From: Capitulum mitella
Taxonomy: Eukaryota > Arthropoda > Thecostraca > Pollicipedomorpha > Pollicipedidae
Assembly (NCBI GenBank): GCA_030062745.1
Contig: CP099840.1
Span: 29,577,006 to 29,641,005 of the forward strand
Direction: 5' to 3'
Length of the DNA stretch: 64,000 bases
Shown: one piece after another, positions 52,853-62,700 of the stretch
How positions within the stretch are numbered: position 1 is the first letter of the stretch
Layout of the letters: every line of letters starts with the position of its first letter
Notes under the pieces: model-generated
Told to the model about the DNA's origin: nothing
Databases searched by the model: none
The model's input: only the letters and a program-made list of their open reading frames with translations
Made by a program: the position numbers and the translations under genes

Positions 52853-55800
52853 GGTATGTGTCTATGTTCGCCACTTAGCCGTTTTCCATCTTGGCATGTC
52901 GCCTTTATAACATGTCGCCATTTTGCCGTTCGCCATTTGGCCAGTCGCCATTTTAACATGTTGCCATTTTGACCTGTCGCCATTTTGCCGTTCACCATTT
53001 GGCTAGTCGCCATTTTGACATGTCGCCATTTTGCCGTTCGCCATTTGGACAGTCACCATTTTAACATGTCGCCATTCAGCATTCGCCATCTGGCATTCGC
53101 CAAACAAGCATTCACCATTCTTACGTTTCGCCATTTTGTCCGTACACCGGAAACAGCAACGCCAGCGGTACCAAGCAAAATTACGTCTCATTCTCAGCAG
53201 ACAACATGAACTCACTTCTGCTGGGTGACCAGCGTCGGTGCCTCGTACCATTGTTCTGTATTTATAAACCTGGTCCAAATGGCTTTGCCACGGTGATATT
53301 TTGGATCAGAGTCCGTGCGACGCCGAGCGTGGTTCCGTGAACTCCGAATCCCACGCGAAATTACGCAATGCCAGGCACGGGCCAATTTTGTGATGACACT
53401 TCAACGCATCAATGGTGCGGCAGGGCCCGCTATTGGCCAGTTGCCAGCTGACCAGCAAGCCAACTGTCCAGCCCCACGAGAAAACTAGCCTTCTCCCAAC
53501 TGAATAGCCAATCACGGTTCACCTTTACCTGAAGCACCAAAGCGATGCGTGCGAATGGTCTTGCTGGCTCCACAGGGATGTATTAAGGGCAGGGGCGCAG
53601 CAAGGGGGAGGGGGCAAGGGGACCGTGGTCCCTCTTGTGGTTTAAAGTTGGGCGTTTCTTTACGCACCAGGAAGGAAAAATAAACAAAAACTTCCGAAAC
53701 TCGAAAATGAAGTGGTCTACATCCAAGGGTTTTTAGTTTTCAGTGGATTAGGTTTGGGCCATCTTCTTGGCGAAATTGGCTTCTTGGCTACGCCGCAGAC
53801 CAACGGTTACTGACAGTAACGTATATTAACAATGCATTTAATGAGGCACTTCGCCCCGTACTTACCGGGGAAATTTCCCGTCGCTATCCCGCCTGCGTTA
53901 AACACAAATAGTTGTGGGTTTGATGAATCACACACCTCAGCGTCCAACAGCCCCACGGTTTAGGCAACTGTTTAACTTCGCCTGGCACTGACTACGGTGT
54001 TTCGATGCCTTCCGCTGGCTGTGGGGGGAGGTCTAAGGCCCCCCGTCTATCTCGAGAACCAATCGTCCGATTTGGCTGATTCAAACGGCAATAACGAGCG
54101 CTGAATCTTGCGGCCCTGTGACATACGCATTTTTGACTTATGGGTCGCTGATGAGGCCACAGGTCAGATCAAACACGAAACAGTGGCCATTTTCTCCAGA
54201 ACTGTTTAATTACAATGAAAAGGAGAACAAGACTGAAGTCTGCTTGGCAGCATGCTCCTAGGAACTTAATCTCATATTCTAAGTGCCACCTGACCCAAGG
54301 TCATGTGAGGTCAAAGTCACAATTCCAGCTAAAATTTATCTCCGTTATAACGTGCCATACGACACATGTTTCCTGGCTCCTTTCACAAGGAGAATCTAAC
54401 AAGACACCTAAAGATACGAGATGCAAAGAGCCCGGGCACAAAGGCCTTGAAGTGGCCCCAATTATCGTGCAAATGCAACACTGCAATATTTTGTGGTTTC
54501 AAACTCTGAGTACCACAAGCACGCCAGTGACCTTCATCTGACATCTCTGCATGACCCTACAAGTCAGTTTGTCCAAGTTGCTATTTCCGGAGAATGTTGG
54601 ACAACACTGCAAACGCCGATATCTCCATACCGGTCATCCACAACGTCAAACAGACGCCACCAATTTATTCGCTACGCCGAAATTTACAAAAAACGCCAAA
54701 GGCCAAACCGCAAAAAATACTGCAAAGTCGCATGGAGGTGCTTTGTAAGCTGTATGTGGAATTCGTTGCAAGAGAATTCGATAATCTATCTGGCCGCATC
54801 TAAAAGCTGGTTCATTCAGTTCCTTTTCAAAAACGCATTTTCACTTGATCCGGAAAATGGAAAATGCATGTTTGATGAAGGATGACCTAGCATAAGGTCT
54901 GAGGAACTTCATATTAAACTTTCAGGTCACGTTGATATGTAATACAAGCCACACTCACCATAAACTGTAAAAACACCGACAATACGGCGGTGAAGAAAAA
55001 CTGGACGTCAAATCGCAAAACATGGTCGTCTTTATGACGCCATTAAAACGCGACCTAAGATGCCCTAATTTCCAGATTCTCGTCAGCCAATGCGGAATTG
55101 GCGTAAAAAAGTAATGGACGTTTCAGAACGTTGCGTTTATTCGTTTCGGGGATATCCAAGAAATGCGCCGGGGGCGGGGGATTAGCCTCCCGTCAATAGC
55201 GAGTGAATTCAACGTCATACATAAAATCGGTTCCCCCCTGGGGAGGGCAATATGTGCAGTGATACCGATGCATACTGCCGGTCCGAACAGAAACACATTG
55301 CCAGTGCGACATCGCTCGTCATTGGCCCAATTTAGTGCCGGTTTTACCCTTTTTTTTGGTGGCATTTCAAATTTTTGCACAGAATAGTCCAATATACGCA
55401 AAGACATGCTACTCTTAAAGGCTTTAAAATAATAACATGTATATCACTGACCGGTCTGGGAATATCCAAGTTTGTGGCGAATACATGAAAACATGAAATT
55501 TCTAGTGTGCACAAGTCCTACCGACAGCCTGACCTTCCAATGGCGGCACATGGGTGTGACACCGATCACAAGCTGCTGGATGAAGTCAACCCCTTTTCCG
55601 ACTTGTTCACGTCAAAATGCACATATGACGAAATACAGACGCCACATTAACACAGAGAAACTAGGAAGGATCTCAACATGTGAACAGCCTGAGCATGCTA
55701 ACCAGATATACTGCCATCTATTGGCCACTTTCACAATTATATCTTGCAAAAATGTCCAAGAGGTACCAGAGCAGTGAAGCAGCCGCTTTTCGTCATTTCC

Positions 55801-58800
55801 TTGGTCATCTCCACCGTCCAATAAAACAGCATTTAAGATGCGAAGCAAAAATTGCGCAAAATGCACTTGTGATTTTGAGTAGGATCTTCAGAGCCAACAT
55901 GGAAGGCGGTCGTAGACTTCACTCACCTCTTAGGGTTTGTGCAATCAAATCCTTCAGTTGGAAGCCAAAATTCACTGAGCACGCACATGAGACGAAGAAA
56001 AACAGCACACTGGCACATAAGAGTGAGGTTTGTCGGAAATAATGTGTCCAGAAGAAAAGCAGAAGGCTGATGACGACCCACATTTATGACGCCAGTTTCG
56101 TTTAACTGTTCATGAGCTCATACAACCTACAACACTCGCAGTCAGCAAACTAAGTTCTAATGTTCGCTCAGCTCAGGACGAGGTGTTAGCTACTGATCGT
56201 CTCTCGCTTACGATAAAGCCTTACCGTGAAAACAGAATGGATAATACAAACACGAGACTCAAGAACGTCGTTAAGAAAGCATTCACCATCGCAGCTCGAC
56301 GCCGACCGTGCCCGTGCCTGTACCTTGGCACGGGCAGGAGGCGAGCGGACATAATAAGATCTGACTCTACCGCTCCTGCTCTGCCCACCTGAGACGGAGA
56401 CCGCCCGGTACCGCTCCACGGTGCCGGTCAGCGCGCGCAGACTGGCGCACCCCTCCGTAAACTGGCGCGTCGTGTAGTCCTCCACGGTCATCTCCGGGTT
56501 GATGAACACCCTGAGCGGAGTCACCTCCATCTCTCGCGCCGCCACCTCCTGCGGCGTGTGTGCGCGCACGTGGCTCTTGGTTATTTCAACGGCGATTATC
56601 CTGAGGGGAGGCGGGGCTCGTCAAGATGGGAACGTGCCAGCAAGCGTTGTTGGTTCTATATTATAGAGTCGAGATGATGCTGGTGATCTAGGAACAACGT
56701 AAAAGAACGTGACAGTTTGGAGATAAACGACGCATAATGGGTAGGCAATGTCCTATGCCGTAATTCAGAGCCTTAACAAGCGAGTTACAGAAAATACGTT
56801 GTAAAGAACTAAAAAACAACTACGTGAGTCGTACCTACGCTTTCTAATCTAAAGAAGACTGTAACATTATCTTCTGTACCACTCAGCAGTCGTGACAATG
56901 TCAATAACAACCGTAGTTTCAACGCAAGTCATGGGCGGGTACACCAGCGCACATGACCGGGTTTCATCACCACGACTCTACGGCGTCTTTTCCACGCGGC
57001 TGATATCGAGAAAACCACCAGTGTAAATGTCTAGTTTCTCTTTCAAGTTATCTCGTGTTTTACCCTCGCCTATTCGAAGGGTACTAGTGTTCGCCTTGGT
57101 TTTCAGAGGATGTAGTCGGCACAAACGCGCACCAAACGCAACGAATCCACCAAACGCAACGAAACAACATCTTGATTCGGTACTTTCAGACCACGACGAA
57201 TATTTGTTCTCAAACAAAGGTCACTGCACAGAACTACGCGCTTCTGTGATAACAAATTGAACGTTTATCCATTTATTTCCTCAGCAACCTGTACATTATT
57301 TTCTTGCATTGCTTTCTTCACCCTTTCCATCACTTACCTCATCGGTACTCCAATCTGAGGAGCTGCCAGGCCAGCACATTTGTATCGCCGCATTGTTTTC
57401 ACCAAGGTGTCAACCACCTGAAGAAGCGACACCAAAAAATGGTCAATAGTTTTTCATTAAAAATGGTTTTGGCCAAATCGTAACTCTGTACACATCTGCA
57501 TCACAGTTCGCCGCAAACGGACGTAACTGACAATGTTTCAAAGCATTACATTAAACTGCAAAATGAGAACATTAAATTAAGAGCGATGGTAAGCATAAGA
57601 TACAACTTATCAGGTAAAAAACCATAAATATATCCATTTAAGTGCTTGTAGATTCATCCAAACAACTATTTAACCCTCGCCGCGCTGGCGTCCGGATCAA
57701 ACTTCGCCGGGCTGAGAGCTCATGAGACCCCCCCCCAAAAAAAATATCGACAACTATAAGTTGCATCAAAAAAGCCAAAACACTATTGCCAAGGCCTTGG
57801 CAAAAACTAGAAGGAGGCACCCAGATTTTGTCAAGGTTGAGATCACCAGAGGACATCTTAGGTAAAATCACCTGCTATTTTTTCGGGGGGGGGGGCAGCA
57901 AACTGTGATAATCAAGTCCTTCACGTAGCCTCGATGTAAAAAAAAAAAAAGGCGTGATTTATAACTGGTGCAGTGCAAGAGCACCCGAGGCCAAATTTGT
58001 TCGTTTCACATGACAATGAAAGTGAAGGAGAAATTTCATCCTTTTGCAAGGGCAGGAATCGCGTTTTTCCTCATGGCAAGACTGTGTTTTGGCTAGATCA
58101 CGCCGCAAATGTGTTCAGGATGCACATCAAGTCTGCAAGAATCACATTAACCCGCGCGCGACCGTCGGTCGGCGGTGATCACGCCCGACTGGGGGGAGGG
58201 GGCGGTTGACCGCCCCCTCTGACTCACGAGCGGTTGGTCGCACGATAGAAATAAGCACGTCGTCGGAAAGCTTGTGACGAGTAGAGCTCGAAACTGGTCG
58301 CATTTTTAGATTTAGATAATATGTAAGCAATCTGCGTCCTATACATGTTTTCTCATAGCCGACTTCATCAGACCGAGAAACGGCCTGAATCTCAAGGGCT
58401 GTGACTAATAACGCATAGGTAAAGACACCAACACACAAGTAAAGGTCCGCAGGTGCCGATACACGTCTAATTTCCCAGATTTGTTCAATATGTACGCCGA
58501 AACGTTGCGTTAAAGACATGGCAATTTTCACACCGGCTGTCGGCGGGCGCCGCAGCCGTACAAAGTAAGAAATTAACGGGAACTAATTTTAGAGTTACTT
58601 TATTTTTGCGACATACGCCTATCCATGTAAATATTATTGATCTTAGTGGTTCTTGTGGTGGTTTCTCATGCTTAAATTTGGGAAAAATTCACTAGTTACC
58701 AATCTACACAAATGGCGGAACTTTATTCGCGAGAGCCTGTTTATTTCCAGAATATGCAATTTTTCCAACTTTTTGAGGTTTTTGGCATTTCTTACGTCTG

Positions 58801-60627
58801 CGCAAGTCGGTTCTGCCATTTTCTACCCATTCTGAGTAATTCATCGCTGATTTTGACTGTGTTTTGTCTTAAAGCAGTTATTCGTGACCTGACCTCAGGT
58901 CAATGGCTGAAAGTCATTCATCCTTTGCCCACTGACGGCAACTAGATGTCTGCTTCACTCCACACTACAAATGTTATGAAAAATTCCACCAGTTTCCGAA
59001 AAAAACGACATGTCTTAAAAATGGGCTTGACCTTAGGTCAATGACCCAGAAAATTCCAAAAAATCTGAGATGGCAGATTCGTTGCATCTATCAAGATCAC
59101 TTATCCCTGAAACTATTATTGTGATATCTTGTTTTCAGAAAAAGCTGCAGGGCGCTAAACTTTTTTGGACATAGGTCCCTTTGACCTGACCTAGGTCAGA
59201 CACCTGATTTGACCTGAGATCACAACTTTGACACAAGGTGTAAAAATGATCAAGCAAAAGGTAAACGAAGTTTCGTGGTGCTGTGTTTGTTTCGTTCTCT
59301 CGCAATCTTAGAAAAACCTCAGGGGGGCGGCCAACCGCCCCCCCCCCCAGTCGGCGGCCGGTTCAAGTCAAAGTCAACCAAGGTCATCTAACGCATATAA
59401 GTCCGGGTTTCTGGTGTCTGTCGTACCATCTGCCGCACTGCCACTGATCAGAAAGGACATGCCATGAAATCCTGCAACATCGGTTCAAGCAATATCCATT
59501 CTACAGCTCAAAAATCATAGCCTAGAACATTTTCTTCACGTAAGCCACTTAGACACCTGGCGTCGGGGCGCGGCCGCAATGTACAAGCATATTGGCTAAG
59601 AATAAGAGATCTAGGACAGTAAAGTCTTAACAGAAAAAAAGCATGGATATGGTGCTAATCATTTGTGGCCATACAAAGTGTGTAGATATTGAAAACAAGC
59701 AGTATTTTTCAAAATGTCAAATCAGGTCAGGATCAGCGAAACGACATAAGGTCAATTTGCAAAATAAATTCTTACCAAACATAAGTGCTTCTTAAACATA
59801 TATGTCGACTGAGAGACATTCAAATACCGGAAATCGATGAATTATATTCAGCCGTGGGTATGATAATTCAATAGAAAACGTGTCCAGACCTCAGGCCACG
59901 GATCAAAACGAAAATTTATATGTACAAAGGACGTGAGAGGCATCAGGGCGTATATGCAAACTTCAAACCGCCAAACTAGACCCGAAATCCCAATGGATAG
60001 CGTAAAAAAGGCCGAGAGTTCAGCTGACCTACGATCACTAGCCTTGATATCTCTGAAAAATTAGAGATGGCGAAATTGTTGCATCTGTCGTGTTCTATCA
60101 ATCTAGCAAGTTTCATTCTGATCAAAGCATTTTGCAAAAAGACACTTCACTTTTCTGGAATATGGTCCTATTTGACCTATCCTAGGCCAGTGAGCTGAGG
60201 CCATCTGAAATAAAAAATGGCACGGTGTGCGAAAAGGATGTATGAAAAGGTACCCCAAGTTTCATGTATGTACCTCTCCATTTTCTGGCCATCCTCAAAA
60301 AGCTGGGGGAGGTGGGGGGGGGCGGTTCTCATGAGTTCCCTGGACTGGCGAGGGTTTATGTTTCTGGAAACTAGGTGACTGAAAAGAACATATGTGATGA
60401 AGTGTCCTAGCATTAGCACTACCACACTTTCTACAAAAAAGTGGTTGCCTTGCCTTCTGGATATGCTGAGAGCTTATCTCCTGCGGGTCCACCGCCAATG
60501 CTTTGGCCCGGAGCACTGGGTCCCCTAACTGCACCACGTGACAATACGGTGGCACAGGAGGCTTTGGGCGGATCAAACTCCGCACAATCTGGCCGATTCT
60601 TCCAGCTGACATGGTTTTCTGTAACAT
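43509..60627 (-). CDS. PDF: Peptide deformylase, mitochondrial (four coding exons)
   Basis: PDF removes the N-formyl group from the initiator methionine of organelle-made proteins; animal forms act in the mitochondrion. Joining 60454-60627, 57338-57417, 56389-56600 and 43509-43729 on the minus strand gives 687 nt, 228 residues plus TGA, with every junction in phase. All three family motifs are present: motif 1 GLAAPQIG (residues 74-81), motif 2 EGCAS (134-138), motif 3 QHEMDHL (177-183). Predicted metal ligands are Cys136, His178 and His182, with Glu179 as catalytic acid. The Arg-rich, acid-free first 34 residues suit a mitochondrial presequence. The length is close to animal PDFs. Introns are 3036, 737 and 12659 bp; the last is full of repeats. 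No frameshift or internal stop is seen, so the gene looks functional. The family call is very secure; the exact start is not. Confidence 0.93.
43858..44786. other. No gene recognised (within PDF intron 3)
   Basis: Ordinary intronic sequence without visible repeats or exon-like frames. Confidence 0.6.
44787..45909 (+). other. Cluster of possible exons of an unrecognised gene, or a decayed copy
   Basis: Three open plus-strand stretches look protein-like. Stretch 44787-45089 follows CCCCAG and reads AKVVNSLNNPEQIARHELNL followed by LRLQLERLHHEAGG, helical and charged. Stretch 45115-45372 follows GTGCAG and contains VRSGSLQLEPVFAGD and DFAAYDVVTSV. Stretch 45611-45909 follows TTTCACAG, contains VQPTTVYVRLSHIDMHANWG and ELARLEYQAELARAAAG, and ends at a strong donor, ACG/GTGAGT. 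The second and third are in the same frame, but stops (45373 and about 45532) lie between them. I see no convincing donor for the first stretch. The antisense strand is also partly open, so the coding strand is not certain. I do not recognise the family. It lies inside PDF intron 3, on the opposite strand. Confidence 0.35.
46263..46372. repeat. (AAAT)n microsatellite
   Basis: Interrupted AAATAAATAAAC-type repeats on the plus strand. Confidence 0.95.
46500..46790. other. CpG-dense block in PDF intron 3
   Basis: GC-rich with many CG dinucleotides. The minus frame 46386-46874 (162 codons) and the plus frame 46488-46814 both stay open, so neither is persuasive. Confidence 0.4.
46791..49320. other. 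No gene recognised (within PDF intron 3)
   Basis: Ordinary sequence with short unsupported frames on both strands. Confidence 0.55.
49321..49800. other. CpG-dense block in PDF intron 3
   Basis: Very GC-rich (CGGCGCGGCCGGCCGGCCGG-like). All frames are partly open on both strands. Could be a promoter for a nested transcript or a GC-rich repeat. Confidence 0.45.
49801..51744. other. No gene recognised; short ACGC microsatellite
   Basis: (ACGC)n at 50208-50230 and a C16 run at 51324-51339. AGGTCA-like motifs near 51108 and 51160. No supported exon. Confidence 0.5.
51745..53150. mobile_element. Foldback-type element with arms of short tandem repeats
   Basis: The left arm (about 51757-52010) is a degenerate tandem array built on ATGGCGA and GGCGACATGT. 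The right arm (about 52866-53143) is the reverse complement, collinear at the outer part (AAAATGGCGAAAYGTAA, then GGCGAATG, then GGCGACATGT). Between the arms lie about 850 bp containing (TC)n at 52374-52415 and (TA)n at 52795-52853. Long inverted arms made of tandem repeats are the hallmark of foldback elements. No transposase and no clear target-site duplication were seen. Confidence 0.65.
53592..53800 (+). mobile_element. CGTAGCC-type MITE copy in PDF intron 3
   Basis: Starts CAGGGGCGCAGCAAGGG, ends CTTGGCTACGCCGC, with core ACTCGAAAATGAAGTGG. Its terminal inverted repeats are visible by eye. Confidence 0.65.
54150..54945. repeat. AGGTCA-type repeat units
   Basis: CACAGGTCAGATC, CTGACCCAAGGTCATGTGAG with GTCAAAGTC, and CAGGTCACGTTG recur about every 120-300 bp in the same style as 28.9, 34-35 and 59-60 kb. 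Confidence 0.5.
54946..56388. other. No further gene recognised (PDF intron 3, 5' part)
   Basis: Open frames such as 55680-56042 plus lack motifs or splice support. Confidence 0.5.
56389..56600 (-). CDS. PDF: PDF coding exon 3 (motif 2)
   Basis: A 212-nt exon between acceptor CCCCTCAG and donor TCAG/GTGGGC. It encodes IIAVEITKSH, the REMEVTPLRVFINPEM strand region and the motif 2 segment TEGCAS, whose Cys binds the metal, and ends VERYRAVSVSG. The first base completes Arg85 from exon 2 and the last base begins Gly156, completed by exon 4. The fixed phases at both ends support the splice model. It is GC-rich like exon 4, unlike the surrounding intron. Confidence 0.93.
57338..57417 (-). CDS. 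PDF: PDF coding exon 2 (motif 1)
   Basis: An 80-nt exon too short for ordinary ORF calling. It follows a good acceptor (CGCTTCTTCAG) and ends at a near-consensus donor (ATGAG/GTAAGTGA). It encodes residues 59-84 plus two bases of Arg85: VVDTLVKTMRRY, then KCAGLAAPQIGVPM. This is the helix and motif 1 (GxGLAAPQ) of peptide deformylase. It enters in phase 0 from exon 1 and leaves in phase 2, as exon 3 requires. Confidence 0.93.
58142..59362 (-). mobile_element. Non-autonomous TIR element, copy B (AGGTCA-rich), inverted to copy A
   Basis: Collinear with 33233-34395 in reverse orientation. It includes the stretches around AGGGATAAGTGATCTTGAT and GACATCTAGTTGCCGTCA and the small ORF, whose hydrophobic core (LCVGVFTYALLVTALEI) is nearly unchanged. 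Both ends have a GC-rich inverted motif of about 35 bp around CCGACTGGGGGG and CGGTTGACCGCC. It lies inside PDF intron 1. Confidence 0.75.
59363..60320. repeat. AGGTCA-rich repeat sequence in PDF intron 1
   Basis: AAGGTCATC, CAAATCAGGTCAGGATC, ATAAGGTCAATTT and TTTGACCTATCCTAGGCCAG recur at wide intervals. The segment ends in a G-run (60305-60325) like those bounding the TIR element copies. Confidence 0.5.
60454..60627 (-). CDS. PDF: PDF coding exon 1 (presequence and N-terminal domain)
   Basis: Encodes residues 1-58, including PPYCHVVQLGDPVLRAKA, the conserved N-terminal PDF segment (hvvQvGDPVLR). Two in-frame ATGs are available: 60627 (weak context) and 60612 (ACCATG, strong context). A pyrimidine-rich stretch ending in TTACAG lies at 60619 onwards, so the exon may begin at 60618 behind an upstream untranslated exon; then 60612 is the true start and the protein is 223 residues. 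An in-frame TGA near 60660 closes the frame upstream. The exon ends in CAGAAG followed by GCAAGG, a GC-type donor. No GT near it would keep the conserved sequence intact. Confidence 0.88.
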
Positions 60628-62178
60628 GAACAAGATGAAAAGTAAACTGAAGAAACCTATTCAAAGGAGAACACTAAAATTATATGAACAGATATTAGCT
60701 GTAACCACATAGTGCTATCATTGGTACAAGAATTGAGTCCCTGGAGTACAAAACAAAAAGCAGAAACCAATGCTCTTGGTCCATAACAATGCTATACACA
60801 TGCCCAGTGCCACAGACAAGGTTGGTTTCCAGCTTGTCTCAGCTTCCAGCCAACTCGATTAACCAGGCCGAGGGTGAATGTTGTTCAAAAATGCATACGC
60901 AAGGACCAGTGTCATAATGCATGCACAAATATTGTATGTCTTTGGTAGCAGCCACAATTTTTATGATTTCTAAGGGTTAATTTTGCAAATTTTACTTATT
61001 TTACATGGTAGTGAGATGCCATCCAAGCAACCCTCTAGATAATGCATGGTTTGGCAAGACCTTGGGAAATTTATCAGGATCTGAGGAAATTGGCTTTGTT
61101 TTTGCAATTGTGAGGCAAGTTTAAAATGGTTCAATTGGTCCAATTAAACTGAAAAGAATGGGAGATACGTTTTCCACTCCACATTTGAATATAAAAAAAA
61201 TCTGGGCCCTAGTATTAGTCATTAGCCAACTGGTCACAAAATCAGTTAGCTGGATAGCTGCTTGTGCTGGGCCCACTAGCTGCTGACCTGAAAACTGACT
61301 AGCTGCAACCAACCTTGTAACATATCTTTAAATAGTGATAATCATCAGCACAGTTATCTTTCCATTTTTTATTATATATAGACACATACATTTAAATGTC
61401 ATCCACATCAGTCTCCCTGTCATGGAAAGACTGGCTTGAGTCATCTGGACATTCAGTATCTGGCATATGGGTCAGGTGACAAAAGGTTAATATAGGGTCA
61501 TGCCACTGCCATGAAGTTGTGTCACATCTTTGATAGTACATTTCCCTTTCTCCACAAAATCCATCTACCCTGGAATATTGTCATGATGCACAATCATTAC
61601 TTTCACTGCAAGTTTGACTTGTTGCATGGTGTTTAAGCCCCAGTGACCCAAGGGGTTTATAAATGGGATCAAACTCTGTTTAGATCTGGCTCCTGATTAC
61701 CATCCTAGCAGATCACTTGGATAAAGTCCACAAAAAGATAACAGTGTCTGATTATGACAAGTAGCAGGATCTGCCTGGCACTCACTGAAAGCAGAAAGGG
61801 TTATCAAAACATTCAAAATTGAAGTTTACAACACTGATGGGCCTAGCAATCCATATGAAGTGTTCCTTTAAACAACAATCTGGCTGAAAAAACTGCAGTC
61901 ATACCTTTGGGTCTCAGCCTTTTCAAAATAACTGGGCTTTTCATGCACCAACGAAATCAATATGACTTCAGGGCACCAATTATGTAAAGGTAAACAGGAA
62001 ACAAACCTTATGGACATACATCAAGATGTGGAATCACGCATTCTCCAACCAACAAGTTATGGATGTTACCGATTTTTTGTGAGGAAACAATAAGCAATAA
62101 TCTTTCATCTACGATCACTGATGACAAGGGAGGAAAGCTATCCAAAACGCTACATAGGATCCATTAAGTGCTATATAC
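60628..62178. other. Repeat-poor sequence upstream of PDF
   Basis: Low in CpG and repeats compared with the rest of the window. It would hold the PDF promoter or a 5' intron. No other exon was recognised. Confidence 0.5.
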
Positions 62179-62394
62179 CTTATCGGTGGCAACAAAACGA
62201 TCTCCAAGCTCACGCAAAATGCTTCCCAGGTGAAAAGTGATTGCAGGCCCACGTAATTGGCATTGGCACCGGCTCGTACCGGCATACCAATATGTAAACA
62301 GCGCTGTGGCCTTGTATCTCTTCTCATCAAAACTACACTACACCGCAATTGGCCCTGTTGCGCCATTGTTGAAGTGCTGCCAGGCTGCTTCCAT
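62179..62394 (-). other. Possible 5' exon upstream of PDF
   Basis: On the minus strand an open stretch beginning ATG at 62394 (MEAAWQHFNNGATGPIAV) hits one in-frame TAG at 62340-62338. It is then open for 53 codons to GATAAG followed by a GTATAT donor at 62178. Spliced to 60618 it would be in phase with PDF, but with no ATG after the TAG, so it would be 5' untranslated. A second ATG in another frame (62366) gives 83 residues. The surrounding 60.7-62.4 kb is repeat-poor. Function is unknown and the link to PDF is inference. Confidence 0.2.
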
Positions 62395-62479
62395 ATTATT
62401 TTTCTTCACAACTCACTTTGATAAAACAAAAAACAAGGTTTCATGCGTCCAGCTATATTACACCCGAGAGTGGCTGGGG

Positions 62480-62700
62480 GTATCAGGGGAGCAGCCAGGA
62501 TTTTCTTAAAGGGGACGCCCGGAGCTTATCGAAAACTGAAATCATATGAAAACCGTGTGCTGGGATGAAGATGTGCGATGAGTTTCACTAAAATGCGGGC
62601 CGAGGGGTGGGGGAGGGGCAAACCCCTTCATGGCAGCACCGGTGGGGGGGGGGGATATTTCCCCTTTAGTTTTCCCGTGTAATATCGGGATGACGGTAGC
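62480..62700 (+). repeat. MITE-like segment (GGGAGCAGCCAGGATTTTC end)
   Basis: The left end resembles the inner ends of the 41.2-41.96 kb MITEs (CGTAGCCAGGATTTTCC). Two G-runs at 62606-62620 and 62642-62652. No right end recognised. Confidence 0.4.

Larger units (their letters stand above)
43730..56388 (-). other. PDF intron 3, 12.7 kb, repeat-rich
   Basis: GT-AG intron (donor GTGGGC at 56388, acceptor CCGCAG at 43730). Its contents include opposite-strand open stretches at 44787-45909, a foldback element at 51745-53150, a MITE at 53590-53800, AGGTCA-type repeats at 54150-54945, several microsatellites and two CpG-dense blocks. It is far longer than introns 1 and 2. Confidence 0.85.
57418..60453 (-). 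other. PDF intron 1, apparent GC-AG intron
   Basis: The 3036-bp intron begins GCAAGG after AAG and ends CTTCTTCAG. GC donors are a known minor class of U2 introns and usually have a strong AG/GCAAG context, as here. It contains a full inverted copy of a roughly 1.15-kb TIR element (58142-59362) and AGGTCA-rich repeat sequence (59362-60320). Confidence 0.75.
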
